Source: Cokeromyces recurvatus (Eukaryota; Mucoromycota; Mucoromycetes; Mucorales; Mucoraceae). From it: DNA of 64,000 nt. The notes beneath the pieces are model-generated. The model was not told where the DNA came from. It ran no database searches and was given only the letters and a program-made list of their open reading frames with translations. How positions within the stretch are numbered: position 1 is the first letter of the stretch; the number at the start of each line of letters is the position of its first letter. The position numbers and the translations under genes are program-made. Location of the stretch: positions 469,449 through 533,448 of the forward strand of contig NW_026251406.1 of the NCBI RefSeq assembly GCF_025118155.1. The letters run 5' to 3'. Of the stretch, positions 11,797-22,014 are shown in pieces.

Positions 11797-12429
11797 TTAA
11801 AATTATCAGCAGTGTATGATCATTATATAACGACCACAAAATTTAATCTTGCTGTTGTAAATACCAATCGGAAATTTTCACTCTTTATATTTTGTTCACG
11901 CTATCAAAGGGCAAGATTATATTGACACATTTATGTTTGATACTGTAAGTACTGTATTAGAAGCTAGTAACAGATCAATAAATATCTCTGCTACACCAAC
12001 TAACGTTCCTAGTTGCGTAATAATGATAAAATCATATATGTTTATATGCTACACGTATTTCCAAAAACTGATTATTGTTATTACTCTTAATACTCTTTTA
12101 TTAAAAAAAAAAAAAAAAAAAAAAGAGTATTTTACAATCCCGACCTGGTACAATTATTCAAGACACAGTATTTGAACTTTAATTCTGAAAATTTCTCGAA
12201 CAGAAAAAAGAAATTTGCTGGACGAAATAAAATAATTTTCAGATGATTTTAACACTTTAGTTTAGACAGTAAGAATATTATTTTCAGACTACTTGAATAC
12301 CTTTTTCAGACGAAATAAACATACTATTTAAGATATTGTTAAAACCAGTTTTTTTTTAAGATTATAGACTTCATTCATTACAATTCAGCCAATGAGCCAC
12401 TTTTAGCTAACGAAGTCTCATCTGACAAG
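11797..12429. other. Non-coding spacer upstream of a transposon relic
   Basis: AT-rich spacer with an A run near 12101-12123. The open frame at 11933-12175 shows no domain and is probably chance. The left end of the Tc1-like relic may lie here, but I could not find a terminal inverted repeat. Confidence 0.45.
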
Positions 12430-13479
12430 ATGGACCTTGAAGACATCGCAATTTAACATGGAGATTTGGAAATGATCATTGATTTCGAAAGGGCTGCCGA
12501 AACAAAAGTAGCTGAGATGGAAGAAGCCGTCGAAACTATAACTGTTCAGATGGAAGAGGTATTATTAGAGGAGAATAAGCAGTGATATAAAAAATACGGT
12601 CACGATCAAATAAAGCGAATGATTGACTTGATTCAGGAGGAAGGCTTATCGATACCCAAAGCAGCAGAAGCATGTGGTATCCCTCGTAGTTCTGCCTATA
12701 AGCTTATTAAGGAATATAATACATCAAAAGCATCGATTATACCAACTAGTCTTCCTAAAAAAAAGGGGGGGACCACGTCCTAAAAAGCTTTTTAGAGAGC
12801 ACTCGAGATTCCTTATTGACTTGTTCGACAAAAGACCAACAGTTACTTTAGAAATTGCTAAAGAGGAGCTATGTAGAAATTTCGAAGGACTGGAGATTTC
12901 TATACGTGGTCTTCACAAACATATAACTGAGAAATGTTAGCTGACCTTGAAGAACGCGACAAAGTATACACGTGAAAGAGATTCTCCTCGAATAATTGAA
13001 TTGCGTAATAAGATTGTTAGTGAATGGAAGCACGTAGGTGTGAACTTTCAAGGAAACTTGCATTTTTATTGATGAGGTCAGTTTTCATTCGCAAATGATG
13101 AGAAGTAAGGCGTGGTCAAGAAAAGGAGTATCTGCTACGGTCAAAGTGCCTACACAAAAAGGCGTTAACATCAGTATAATCGGCTGCATTGCATCTTTCG
13201 GCATAGTCAATTTTTCGAAAGTAGATCACATCAAGAAAATTGATGCCGAGATAATCGAAAGAGAATTTCATTCAAAGGAGGAGAATAAGGGCAAGAAACG
13301 AAAATCAAGCAGTCAGAAGGAGGTTAAACCAAAGCCCAAGAAAGGAACCACCGCCTATCATATTGTTAAATTTGTAGAAGCTGCCATGTACATTTTGGAT
13401 AGGCTAGACAGATAAGGGCTACTTTACAGTCATGGATAATTGTCGTATCTGTTATGGTCATAGTCGTCCTTACAACTAA
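12430..13479 (+). pseudogene. Decayed Tc1/mariner (IS630-like) transposase
   Basis: Conceptual translation across three frames gives a recognisable transposase. An N-terminal Glu-rich helix (about 12475-12570) is followed by a helix-turn-helix (IQEEGLSIPKAAEACGIPRS), a second HTH part (RPTVTLEIAKEEL), the first catalytic Asp in CIFIDEVSFHSQMM, the AWSRKG motif, and the second Asp in YFTVMDNCRI. It carries in-frame stops at 12454 (TAA) and 12583 (TGA) and a stop near 12938. Frame changes occur at the A/G homopolymer near 12760, near 13050 and near 13410. The third catalytic Asp/Glu is absent because homology ends about 13479, next to a dispersed repeat. It cannot encode an active enzyme. Confidence 0.8.
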
Positions 13480-13492
13480 GTTAATAGAAATA

Positions 13493-13912
13493 AACCATCA
13501 TTTATTACATAATAAAGAGGTTATTCAAATAAAACTAGTGTATTGTACTTCACAGCATGATATTCATTCTACATTCAGTTTTAATAATAGTCATTGTTAG
13601 AGTATTCGAACATTAAAGAAGGGATTATATACATTGTGTTATGTAATAATAAGAATTTAACGGGATTATGATTGTTATATTCAATTACATAATCATTTAC
13701 ATAAGTCATACATATTATATATACATCTATAATATTAAATATTATTATGTAATAATATCTTAGAAAATGATAGTAATAGTAGCTTATAAATAATGGGTAT
13801 TGCTATGACTGGAGTATTCACTGTAAATTAATATTAACGCGTTGCTTACTCCAGAAATAATAATTAGTAACAGTGACAGCTCAGGGAGAATGAAGATAGA
13901 AATAGATCTTAT
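13493..13912. repeat. Dispersed repeat, copy 1 (TE-associated)
   Basis: This stretch resembles 32130-32360. Both contain an ATTACATAAT..AAAGAG segment followed by TTCAAATAAA, TTGTACTT, TTCATTCTA and then TTATGTAATAA. Further shared blocks downstream end in CAGCT(C/T)AGG. A near-perfect inverted pair TTATTACATAA (13502-13512) and TTATGTAATAA (13639-13649) bounds the first 148 bases, as in a small MITE. It abuts the broken transposase. Confidence 0.55.
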
Positions 13913-14234
13913 TGCAAGCAGAATTATTCGGAGACAATATTTGTGCTTAAAGGCTTTGTTATAACAGTATTCACTTATCTAAATCACACTTCTATTAAGA
14001 TCACTTACCTTGCAAAACATATAAATAGTCCTTGTCATTTTTCCATATTATTTTCTTCTTGTACAATTTTTGTATTATTTTTTCTTCAATAAACTATACC
14101 AAGTTTTTACAGACTTGTCTTTTCTGTTTTCTCTTTCCTTATCTTTTGTACTCAAAACATCAATTATTACGCGTATTTGTATTATTCTTAGTTTACCCCA
14201 GTTTAACTTGTATAAAGTTATTTTTATAAATTTG
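13913..14234. other. Non-coding spacer within repeat-rich region
   Basis: A TATAAATAG at about 14021 and an AATAAA near 14088 followed by ACAGACTTGTCTT resemble the 3' half of an LTR. A partly similar stretch (AATAAA..ACAGACTTATCCTGTCT) is at 17015-17062. No gene is seen. Confidence 0.35.
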
Positions 14235-14420
14235 TATTCAGCAGAACAATAATAGAAGAAGGTATATTTTAGATGTAGGACTTTTATTAATTAATTATTT
14301 TTCTATATAAGGGTAAATATACTAAATATGTTTATAGAGAGAATTATTATACAAATGCACTATGTATTCTATTATGACTATTTATCTTATTGAATTAAGA
14401 TACATCTTACAACCATGACA
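14235..14420. repeat. Direct repeat, left copy, flanking a decayed ORF
   Basis: It begins TATTCAGCAGAACAATAATA and ends with a TCTTACAACCATGRCA-type sequence. The same order of blocks recurs at 16138-16299 with mismatches and small indels. The two copies bracket about 1.7 kb carrying a degenerate minus-strand ORF, like LTRs or a composite insertion. Confidence 0.7.
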
Positions 14421-14580
14421 GGTGGGTAGCCTTTTTTTTATGCTCCGTGAAAATGGCCAAGTGGTTAAGTATTTTTTTTTTTTTGCTTATTTCTTTTGCA
14501 ATAACGAAAATAATTATCTGCATGTGGAAAAGATATTGCAGTGATATGAAAACGGGGAATATAGTGCCAATGGTATGTAT

Positions 14581-15730
14581 TTAGGTATTTCTGGATCTCT
14601 TTACGGGGCCTTGACGACAGTTGAATCTGCTAATTATATCATCTTTGTGAAGCAGTTCATGACGGGTATATACATTTACCTTGTGGCCTTCATCCACCGA
14701 GACTTCGATAATGGACTTGTTGCTTTTGATGAAACGTCGCAAATCATCCACATTGGTAGAAGGACCAGCAAAATCGATGACAACCAATCGTACTTTTCGA
14801 TTTGTTTCTGTGATGAAGTTAATCATAGTCTGCATATCACTGCTACATCCCACAAAATGCTGAGACAAGTGATGAAATGTGTCGTGATCACACGACAAAA
14901 TTGGCTCATTGGCAGATGAGTTGATCGACACAAAGACTTCTTCACAAAGAAGCTTCTTTTTTTAGTTTGTAGATCTGAAGATTAACAGAATTTATTTTGG
15001 CGGCCTTTGAGTCTTTTGTATTGCTTTTTCGAGCATATCCAATAGTACAAATGCTTGACATTGTTGATTTTACATTTGAGCGGAACTGCTGCATATTGAT
15101 GATATGCTTCCATGTAAAATCCCGAAATTCTTCACGAATGAGATTATACCAACGGCCACTCTTCCGTTGTTTGTTTATTTGCTTTCGTTTCATCAAACCC
15201 CATGCGCCGTCTTTGGCCATCCATTCACATAAATGACTAGAAATCAAGTCACCGTCAGGCAGATATGATCTGACGATGGTGAAGACTTCCTCTTCCGTTA
15301 AGAACAGCTGTTCTGTTAAAGTTGGAATAGGATTCAGGGGCATTATTTGTTTACAAAGATCGATAATGCCGGATCGTGATGGTGCAATGGAAATGCAATG
15401 TTCACTGATATCACTACTGCTTTCACTGGATTAATTATATTCATCTGTAGCGACAGGTGAAGTTTGTGATATGTTGTGAGCTGTTGTTTCAGCATCTGTT
15501 ATTATACGATGGACAGATACCAAACGTTTAAACTTCCAAGGCTCCATATTTATTTTCTTGGTTGAAATGACAACAGCAAATGTTGGATCGCCATTGACAA
15601 TTGTAACTGGTTCCAGGCCAACAGTACGTAATAAAGTAGTTGCTAATGTACAGTGGTCAAAGGAGACTTCAAGACCATATATTGAACACGCTGCTTACTC
15701 TGTCGTCATACCCATTTTAAACGAAAAAGT
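14581..15730 (-). pseudogene. Decayed ORF of unknown family between direct repeats
   Basis: Reading the minus strand from about 15730 gives a protein-like sequence broken by an in-frame TAA near 15705, another TAA near 15430 and a 1-base frame change near 14942. Recognisable blocks are SFDHCTLATTLLRTVGLEPV, a Ser-rich linker, LFLTEEEVFTIVRSYLPDGD (15250-15310), EWMAKDGAWGLMKRKQ, a basic REEFRDFTWKHIIN segment, and FIKSNKSIIEVSVDEGHKVN (14640-14720). I do not recognise the family. Its position among transposon relics, between direct repeats, suggests mobile origin, but a dead host gene is possible. GC content is higher than in the surrounding spacer. Confidence 0.55.
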
Positions 15731-16137
15731 AAGAAATAAATTCACCACCTGAAAAAAATCGGTGTTTTTAAGTGTTTTAAAGTGACTGTCATGAGCTGAC
15801 TTATAATGTCACGTTTCATGATTAAACCTGTGGATTATAAATTTATGCAAGGAATCTCCTGAAACTCTCTTGATCTACTTTATCAAACAATATTAAAACT
15901 TCTAACACTTCATTATCTTTAGCATATTTTATTCAGTCATTAACTAAAATTTTTGTGATTCACATCTTATCTCAGACTTCTTTAACAATTCTTATAAATA
16001 CCCCCCTATCAATTTAAATTCATAAATAAAATTATTAACTTTAGAACCATTGTTCGGTCTCGTTGACGTTTTTTTGTCTTTGTATTAGTTTTGTTTTATA
16101 ATACTTTTTATTTGATATTTTACAAGAAATGTTAAAA
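15731..16137. other. Non-coding spacer
   Basis: AT-rich. A TATAAATAC near 15991 sits about 147 bases before the right direct repeat, mirroring the TATAAATAG before the left copy, which fits an LTR-like unit longer than the visible repeat. No gene is seen. Confidence 0.35.
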
Positions 16138-16299
16138 TATTCAGCAGAACAATAATACAAGAAGATATATCTTTAGATGTAGGACTTCCATTAATTATTT
16201 TTCTATACAAGGGTAAATATGCTAAATATGTCTATAGACAGAATTATCATAACAGTGAACTATATGTTCTATTATGACTATTATCTTACAACCATGGCA
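16138..16299. repeat. Direct repeat, right copy
   Basis: This copy shares TATTCAGCAGAACAATAATA, the GATGTAGGACTT block, AAGGGTAAATAT and CTATTATGACTAT with 14235-14420, in the same orientation. Confidence 0.7.
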
Positions 16300-17052
16300 C
16301 CACATTTCCACTTGCCATTTCTACTTGTTGTGTATATAATGATGTATCAGATAATAGCTTATGATATACATATCAGAGTCATGAAGGTCCGAATGATATT
16401 ATAGTTATTGATAGTACACTTTATGCAGACAATATTAGTTGATTTCAGTTTATAAGACACTCTTGTGATGAGAAAAATAGTATCATAATTAATACTGGCA
16501 TTATGAGATAATGATACGCTAAACATAGTGTAAAGAGTTATTATTGATAAAGACATATGAATTATAGATTGTACCTATTAATTATATATTTACATTATTA
16601 TAATATTACCTAATGTACTAATTTATAATTATAATCATTTGCTATCTATACACTATACAATATAATGAAATTCATTCAAGTAGTACATTGAGGAATGAAT
16701 ATATACATCAAAAGCATCTCCCCTATATCATTCACAAGTATGAACAAACGAAATCTCGTTATTTAGTTTCAAGAAAAATAACTGACTAGATCGAGCACGA
16801 ATAATTTAATGTTTATTAGAGTGATTAATTCTCAATCAGGGCTCAAACACAATAACTTTAATCATTTTATAGGAAATATCCTTCTTTCAAGATATCTTCA
16901 TTCTGTTCCTGTCGCGAAATAACCCCGTTCTCCACAAGATATGATATAAAATAAGGATCCATTTTGCACTCACTTTTATAATTCAATTTTTAATTTTATT
17001 TTATTCAATTTATAATAAAAGTTTTATACAAACTTTTCACAGACTTATCCTG

Positions 17053-17088
<36 letters not shown>

Positions 17089-17504
17089 CTTCATCTTATC
17101 AGCAATTGCCCCAAAAAAAAAAGAGCAAGTGAAGGAATTAAAAAACCTTAATAGGCCCAAGGGAGAAAAAAAAAAGGGGGGGATATAGATAGCAAAATGA
17201 AATTATCAGTTGTTTATTTTTGAAGGTGCATACATTCAATTAAGGAGCTATCAATCTAAGGTTGTTAAGAGTAGTAGTGGTAGTTTTTTTTTCATGTTGA
17301 CCGTGATCTAATTATTATAACAAAAGCTGACCACCGTATATTCTACTGACTGTAATGATCATAATGCTTAGTGAGGATGAAGGAGTGTTACTATTGCAAT
17401 ATTTTGGGATGAAACTGAGACTGGTTAGATCAAACGAATAGCAATAATAAAATTCAAAAAGTAAAAATAGACTTGACATATTTACCTAAATTTTCCCATT
17501 AGGA
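16300..17504. other. Non-coding repeat-rich region
   Basis: It contains a poly(T) tract (about 17055-17086) and stretches weakly resembling 13.8-14.1 kb, including ACAGACTTATCCTGTCT near 17040. The short open frames at 16219 (+) and 16359 (-) have no features. No live gene is seen. Confidence 0.5.
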
Positions 17505-17930
17505 AAAAAAGAACCCCCTCATGTTTGAGACGACACTATCATTGTTTCTGACGAGAGAATGCAGAGGCGGGCAACCTCAAGCAGTTAATATTTTAATAGA
17601 GATTTGATGAATTTTTTTTTTTGCGGTATTGTAATTACGTTGTCTTAGTATTCTACAGCTTTAGCAGGCCAAGAAGAGACCATAAGAGTCTATTATTGTA
17701 GGTGTAAAATCTCTTTTAAAGCATGAATAATAAATTTGTTTTACATTAAACTAAATATCTATAATCGTTACAATCAAATCACCACGCCTTTTGTCTGTTT
17801 AACACTTCTTTCCACAAATAGGGTGGTGACTCCTGTTTGGACACCTTTAAACTTGACAGTACTCTTATTAAAGGCTATAACTGGAATTGTTATATTATCT
17901 TGATAAAGGATTTTTTTTTTTTTTGGTGTC
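17505..17930 (-). pseudogene. Decayed TnpB/Fanzor-like (OrfB zinc-ribbon) relic
   Basis: No long open frame exists here, but the minus strand, read with one frame change near 17785, gives two joined pieces. The first ends in NKSTVKFKGVQTGVTTLFVE (about 17800-17870). The second runs GDLIVTIID, FNVKQIYYSCFKRDF, YGLFLACxSC, ILRQRNYNTAKK and IHQISIKIL (about 17575-17785), where x is a TAA stop. This order, DEF-type strand, Cys pair, Cys pair, then RDxNAAKN-like helix, is the C-terminal zinc ribbon of IS605 OrfB/TnpB and its eukaryotic Fanzor relatives. One Cys of the first pair has become Tyr, and stops are at the positions of I*F, AC*SC and TA*G. The N-terminal half is missing or unreadable. The family assignment is inference from motif order. 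Confidence 0.5.
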
Positions 17931-18462
17931 CAATACATACCCCTTTATCTACTACACAACAAGTATACTATCGTTTACAAAATACTTGTATTTAACTTAC
18001 CTGATCTCTTTTATAACTTGAGAAGTTTGTTCTTCTTTTTTTTTTATTTCTTTTCTGTATTTTTTTTCCCCACTATTCACTAAAATATTCACCATTTCTT
18101 ATCTAGTACATTGTATACATTGATAACAGAAAGAAAAAAAAAAGTCCAATTAAAGTGCTTAATCCATTATAAAGGACAGTGTTTCTTTTAAGCGAAATGC
18201 AATCTAGGTAATATATTCAATATATGATGGGGCCAGTTTCTACCTTTAGTATACCAATTACATGTTATGTCCAAAGGAGAATATTAATTTTGATATTAAA
18301 CCAATAAAATAAGTATGAATATGAGTCTATTTCACATTTTTTTTTGCTACTACAATTATTCGAAATAATATATATGTGTATGTGCGTGTGTGTTTATTAC
18401 AAGAAAGAGGGTATTAATATACAATATATATATATATATATAAAATAAATGGAATGAGTTAA
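17931..18462. other. Non-coding spacer
   Basis: AT-rich with T runs and a short TA microsatellite near 18428-18441. It may contain unreadable N-terminal remnants of the neighbouring relic. It also holds the 3' flank of the minus-strand gene ending at 18463. Confidence 0.45.
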
Positions 18463-18765
18463 TTAAAAAATTGCATATTCTCCAAGATCAAACCAAGAAT
18501 CATCCTCAGGATATTGCGGTGAAGCTAAATTTTGAAGCTGCCATAATAAAAGCATGACTGTAGTCGAAACGGTAGCTGCAACAAAAATAGCTGCTGTCAT
18601 TGTTTGTAAAAAAGGTGAATGTCGACGAATGTATCTCTGAAGAGCACATGTTATCTTGGCTAATTGACTTTGTTGTTGTTCATGTGATGATTGGGAAGGA
18701 ATTGTTTGATATAGTGATTCATAGGAGGGAGGATCTTTAGGTATCAAGTATTGCGTTGATGACAT
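18463..18765 (-). CDS. Small single-pass membrane protein with PPSY motif
   Basis: A 100-residue single-exon protein starting MSSTQYLIPKDPPSYESLYQ. The ATG at 18765 was preferred over an in-frame one at 18918 because upstream residues are poly-Phe/Lys-like and encoded by T/A runs. DPPSYESL near residue 11 is a PPxY motif, the ligand of WW domains such as those of Rsp5/Nedd4 ubiquitin ligases. Residues about 57-80 form one membrane helix (TAAIFVAATVSTTVMLLLW). A short acidic C-tail (EDDSWFDLGEYAIF) follows. I do not recognise an orthologue. A role as membrane adaptor or substrate of an Rsp5-type ligase is inferred from the motif only. Confidence 0.7.
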   Translation of the reverse strand: MSSTQYLIPKDPPSYESLYQTIPSQSSHEQQQSQLAKITCALQRYIRRHSPFLQTMTAAIFVAATVSTTVMLLLWQLQNLASPQYPEDDSWFDLGEYAIF

Positions 18766-19073
18766 GAATGTCGTTGAATGAAGATTATATGTATTTTTTT
18801 TTTCCTCTTCTTTATTTAAAAAAAAAATTATATTTTTCAACAGTCGGAAAAATAAAATAAAATGATTGGCTGTTGTATGACAATAGTAATTTTGCATAAC
18901 AGGCCTTTTCATAATCATAAAAAGCTTACATAATTAGAATCATTTCTTTTATTAGAAATTAAACTTTTAATAAGGTTTTCGCGTCGTATGGATCAAAATG
19001 AAATTGAATATAAGCAAACATTATCATTCCTACAATTACTTTTTCTTTTTTTCTTTTTTATTTATTATATACA
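18766..19073. other. Divergent promoter region
   Basis: About 308 bases separate the PPSY gene (-) from the secreted protein gene (+). It is T-rich immediately before the plus-strand ATG. No distinct TATA box was identified. Confidence 0.5.
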
Positions 19074-19848
19074 ATGAGATTCATTGGTATTATTTGCTCT
19101 GCTATTCTGGCTGTATTGTCTTCTTCTAAAGCGCAGGAAACAATTGAATGTTCGTTAGATCATGTTCAAAACTATAGAAACAATTCAGATTACTCTGTTA
19201 TACTTCAAGAAATGATTGATGAAGCCAGTCGTTTACAGTAAATATATTTGTATATATATATATATATATTATTAGCATTGGTAGTAAGCTACATCTTTCT
19301 ATATTTATTTAGAAATCCTGTCGTTTATCTTGATGCTGGTATTTTTATAATTGATCCTGAAAATCCTATTATATTACGACCTGGTGTTTCATTAAGAGGT
19401 AGCTTAGATTTACCCACTATTATTTCAGTAAATGATAGAAATAATACAGGAGCCATTTTAGGTAAAGTGATATACATATATAAATATTTATAAATAGAAC
19501 ACACACAGACATATTAAGTTTTATATATCTATATCATTATAAAAGTCTATAATGATAATCAAGGATGGAGTATTCAAGATATTGTATTTGAAAATGTAAA
19601 CATTCAAGTAAAAGAGAATACAAATGAAAACGAAACTGCAATTTTTAGTAACTTGTTTTTTAATGGTGGACGTGGTTCTATACTAGCACAAAATGGTGAA
19701 AGATTATTCATTGGTATGAATAGTTTGTCTCTTTTATATATATCATATGTAAAAGGTTAATAAGATGAACTTCTTTAGATGGAAATATTTTCCTACGTGA
19801 TGAGTTACATGCTGGTCAAGAGCGCTTACCAACATTTAATGGCACAAG

Positions 19849-19894
<46 letters not shown>

Positions 19895-21285
19895 GTACGT
19901 AAATGATACTAAACAAACCATGGTATATAGACGCGGGTATTATGTTTCAGGCACAAAAGAATAGTATTGTTTCCAATAACATTTTTGGGTATTTTTTTTT
20001 ATTAGCATCATTCATTTTTGTAACTATAAAAATAACTCAATCTTAAATAGAATGGATTTACGAAAGATGGATAACTTGGAGCAAGTTATCAGACCACAAT
20101 TAGAAAGGCCTTTCCGTAATCTTCGATTTATGCACCAATGTCTTGGAAGAAATATTTCTGATGAACAAGGCTATCTTGCCTCTGGAGTTCAACTCTATAG
20201 TACGGTTGATATTACAATTAAAGAAAATATTATGGTAAATAGGGCTTTTTTTATTTTTATTTTTATTTTTATTTTTTATATACATATACTGACTCAACTC
20301 TTTCTCCCTTTCTCATCCTCCTTTTTTTTTTTTTTTTTTTTTCCTCTGATAGAATGCTACATTTCCTGATACCAAGTTTATTGCACAAGACCATGCTGTT
20401 AGTGTTGTAGGTAGTAATCAAACATATGTATATCAAAACTTTATTGCAGGCTGGCAAATATATGATTTTGGAGGTGCTATTCGATTTACTTCCGCTGTAA
20501 GTTGTATATACATATTAAAAGAAAAAAAAATGAACCCCTCCTTTCTTACTTTATCATCTTGATTCCTAATTTATAGGTTGATGGTTATGTTATTTCCAAT
20601 TATCTTGCAAATACAGGTGTCATGATGTATGTAGCTACACATGCTGACTTTGAACAAGTCAGTAATATTGTAGTACACAAAAACATGCTTTATAAATTCT
20701 TTGGACATGATGTGGCACCTGTGTCTGAGGAATTGAATGGTTGGCTCTATGAGGGTATCACCTTCTTTGACTTTTATACAGCACGTGTAAACAATACGAT
20801 TCTTCCTCCTATCTGGAATAGCTCTGTTCCTATTTCACCCTGGGGATGGCATATTGTGATCTCTGATAATCGATTTGGTGCAAGTGAAGGGTTAGATCCA
20901 AATATCATCAGTCTTGGTAACCTCGATCTTGCAGAAGCTTATGTTGATCGAAAGAATTGTTATGTAACAGAACCTTTTAACGGGAATACATCAAGTGCTG
21001 TTGTTCCTTTATTATGGCGTCAAAGCTTTCAACAGGATCAATATACCAGATATGGTGCTAGAATTCCCCAAGTAAAATTAGAAAATGATATTTCATTTAT
21101 TTATGTATTTATTTATATTTTTTTTGGTTGTTTATTAGGATACTGCTCAATATACAGATAATGATTTAAATAATCAAATACCTGCTCAATTCCGTAATCT
21201 TTATATTCCTAACTTTTGGAGAGCCTTTGTCCTTAAAAACGATACTATCCCTATGCTTGATCCTGAGATACCTTGTTATATTTAA
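19074..21285 (+). CDS. Secreted protein, probably parallel beta-helix (pectin lyase-like fold)
   Basis: Nine exons (19074-19237, 19313-19461, 19546-19713, 19779-19847, 19931-19988, 20051-20234, 20353-20496, 20577-21071, 21139-21285) join in phase to about 525 residues. An N-terminal signal peptide is clear (MRFIGIICSAILAVLSSSKA). The body has no membrane helix. It shows spaced short strands such as PVVYLDAGIFII, PIILRPGVSLRG, QDIVFENVNIQV and GVMMYVATH, and Asn-rich turns, typical of right-handed beta-helices like pectate lyase-fold and GH55-type proteins. Several N-x-T/S sites are available. No catalytic residues could be assigned, so enzyme activity is uncertain. Likely location is cell wall or extracellular. 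Intron 4 carries a TA microsatellite. Confidence 0.8.
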
Positions 21286-21399
21286 TTCAATTCTTCCGAT
21301 ACTTTCTTGACAAAAAAAAAGATAAAATCAAAAAAAAAAATAACGTTTTTCCTCTCTCTCTCTCTCTTTCCCCACTACACGTAATTTATAGATAGAGGC

Positions 21400-21436
<37 letters not shown>

Positions 21437-21442
21437 GAACTA
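21286..21442. repeat. CT and ATT microsatellites between convergent genes
   Basis: A (CT)n run at about 21353-21367 and (TTA)n at about 21402-21433 occupy the short gap between two convergent genes. Confidence 0.85.
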
Positions 21443-21915
21443 TTATTCAAAATCTTCATCAAAAACGGGAACACCCCATGCAGGTCTAATAAAACGTTTT
21501 GTTGTTGTTTTGGAGATATTATTGATATCATTCATTTCATCTTCAGACAATGTGACGGTTTCAATGTTAGAAGCAATACGCTTATTTATAAAGAATAAGA
21601 TATGAATATAAGAAATCTACTGGTCATTACCTATCTCTCTCTCTCTCTCTTCCAAATATATATATGTATATATCTTACCTCAGGATTGACACTTTTTGGT
21701 AAAACACTTGTTCTGGTAATACCCCAAGAGATCAAAATTTGAGCAACTGATGCATGATGAGCCTTTGCAATCTTGACCAATGTTTCATTTTGAAACAAAG
21801 TGGATTGGCTTGAACCCAAAGGAGAATAAGCAGAACAATGAATACCTTTTGAGGTACAATAATCAACCAACTTGAATTGAGGTAAATAAGCTTAAATAGA
21901 ATAAAGTGTAAGGCA

Positions 21916-22014
<99 letters not shown>

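Noticed and set aside
11933..12175. Plus-strand open frame of 80 codons
   Set aside because: It runs through an A tract and shows no domain, and it lies in a transposon-rich spacer.
14452..14471. tRNA A-box-like sequence TGGCCAAGTGGTTAAG
   Set aside because: It resembles the 5' half of a Ser/Leu tRNA, but it runs directly into a T tract and no B box or acceptor stem follows.
14575..15236. Plus-strand open frames over the decayed ORF
   Set aside because: The minus strand gives the coherent protein-like reading; the plus frames are its antisense.
15558..15752. Plus-strand 64-codon open frame
   Set aside because: Antisense to the N-terminal part of the decayed minus-strand ORF, which reads better.
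18766..18918. N-terminal extension of the PPSY protein
   Set aside because: Encoded by homopolymer-rich DNA; the PPSY protein begins naturally at the internal ATG.
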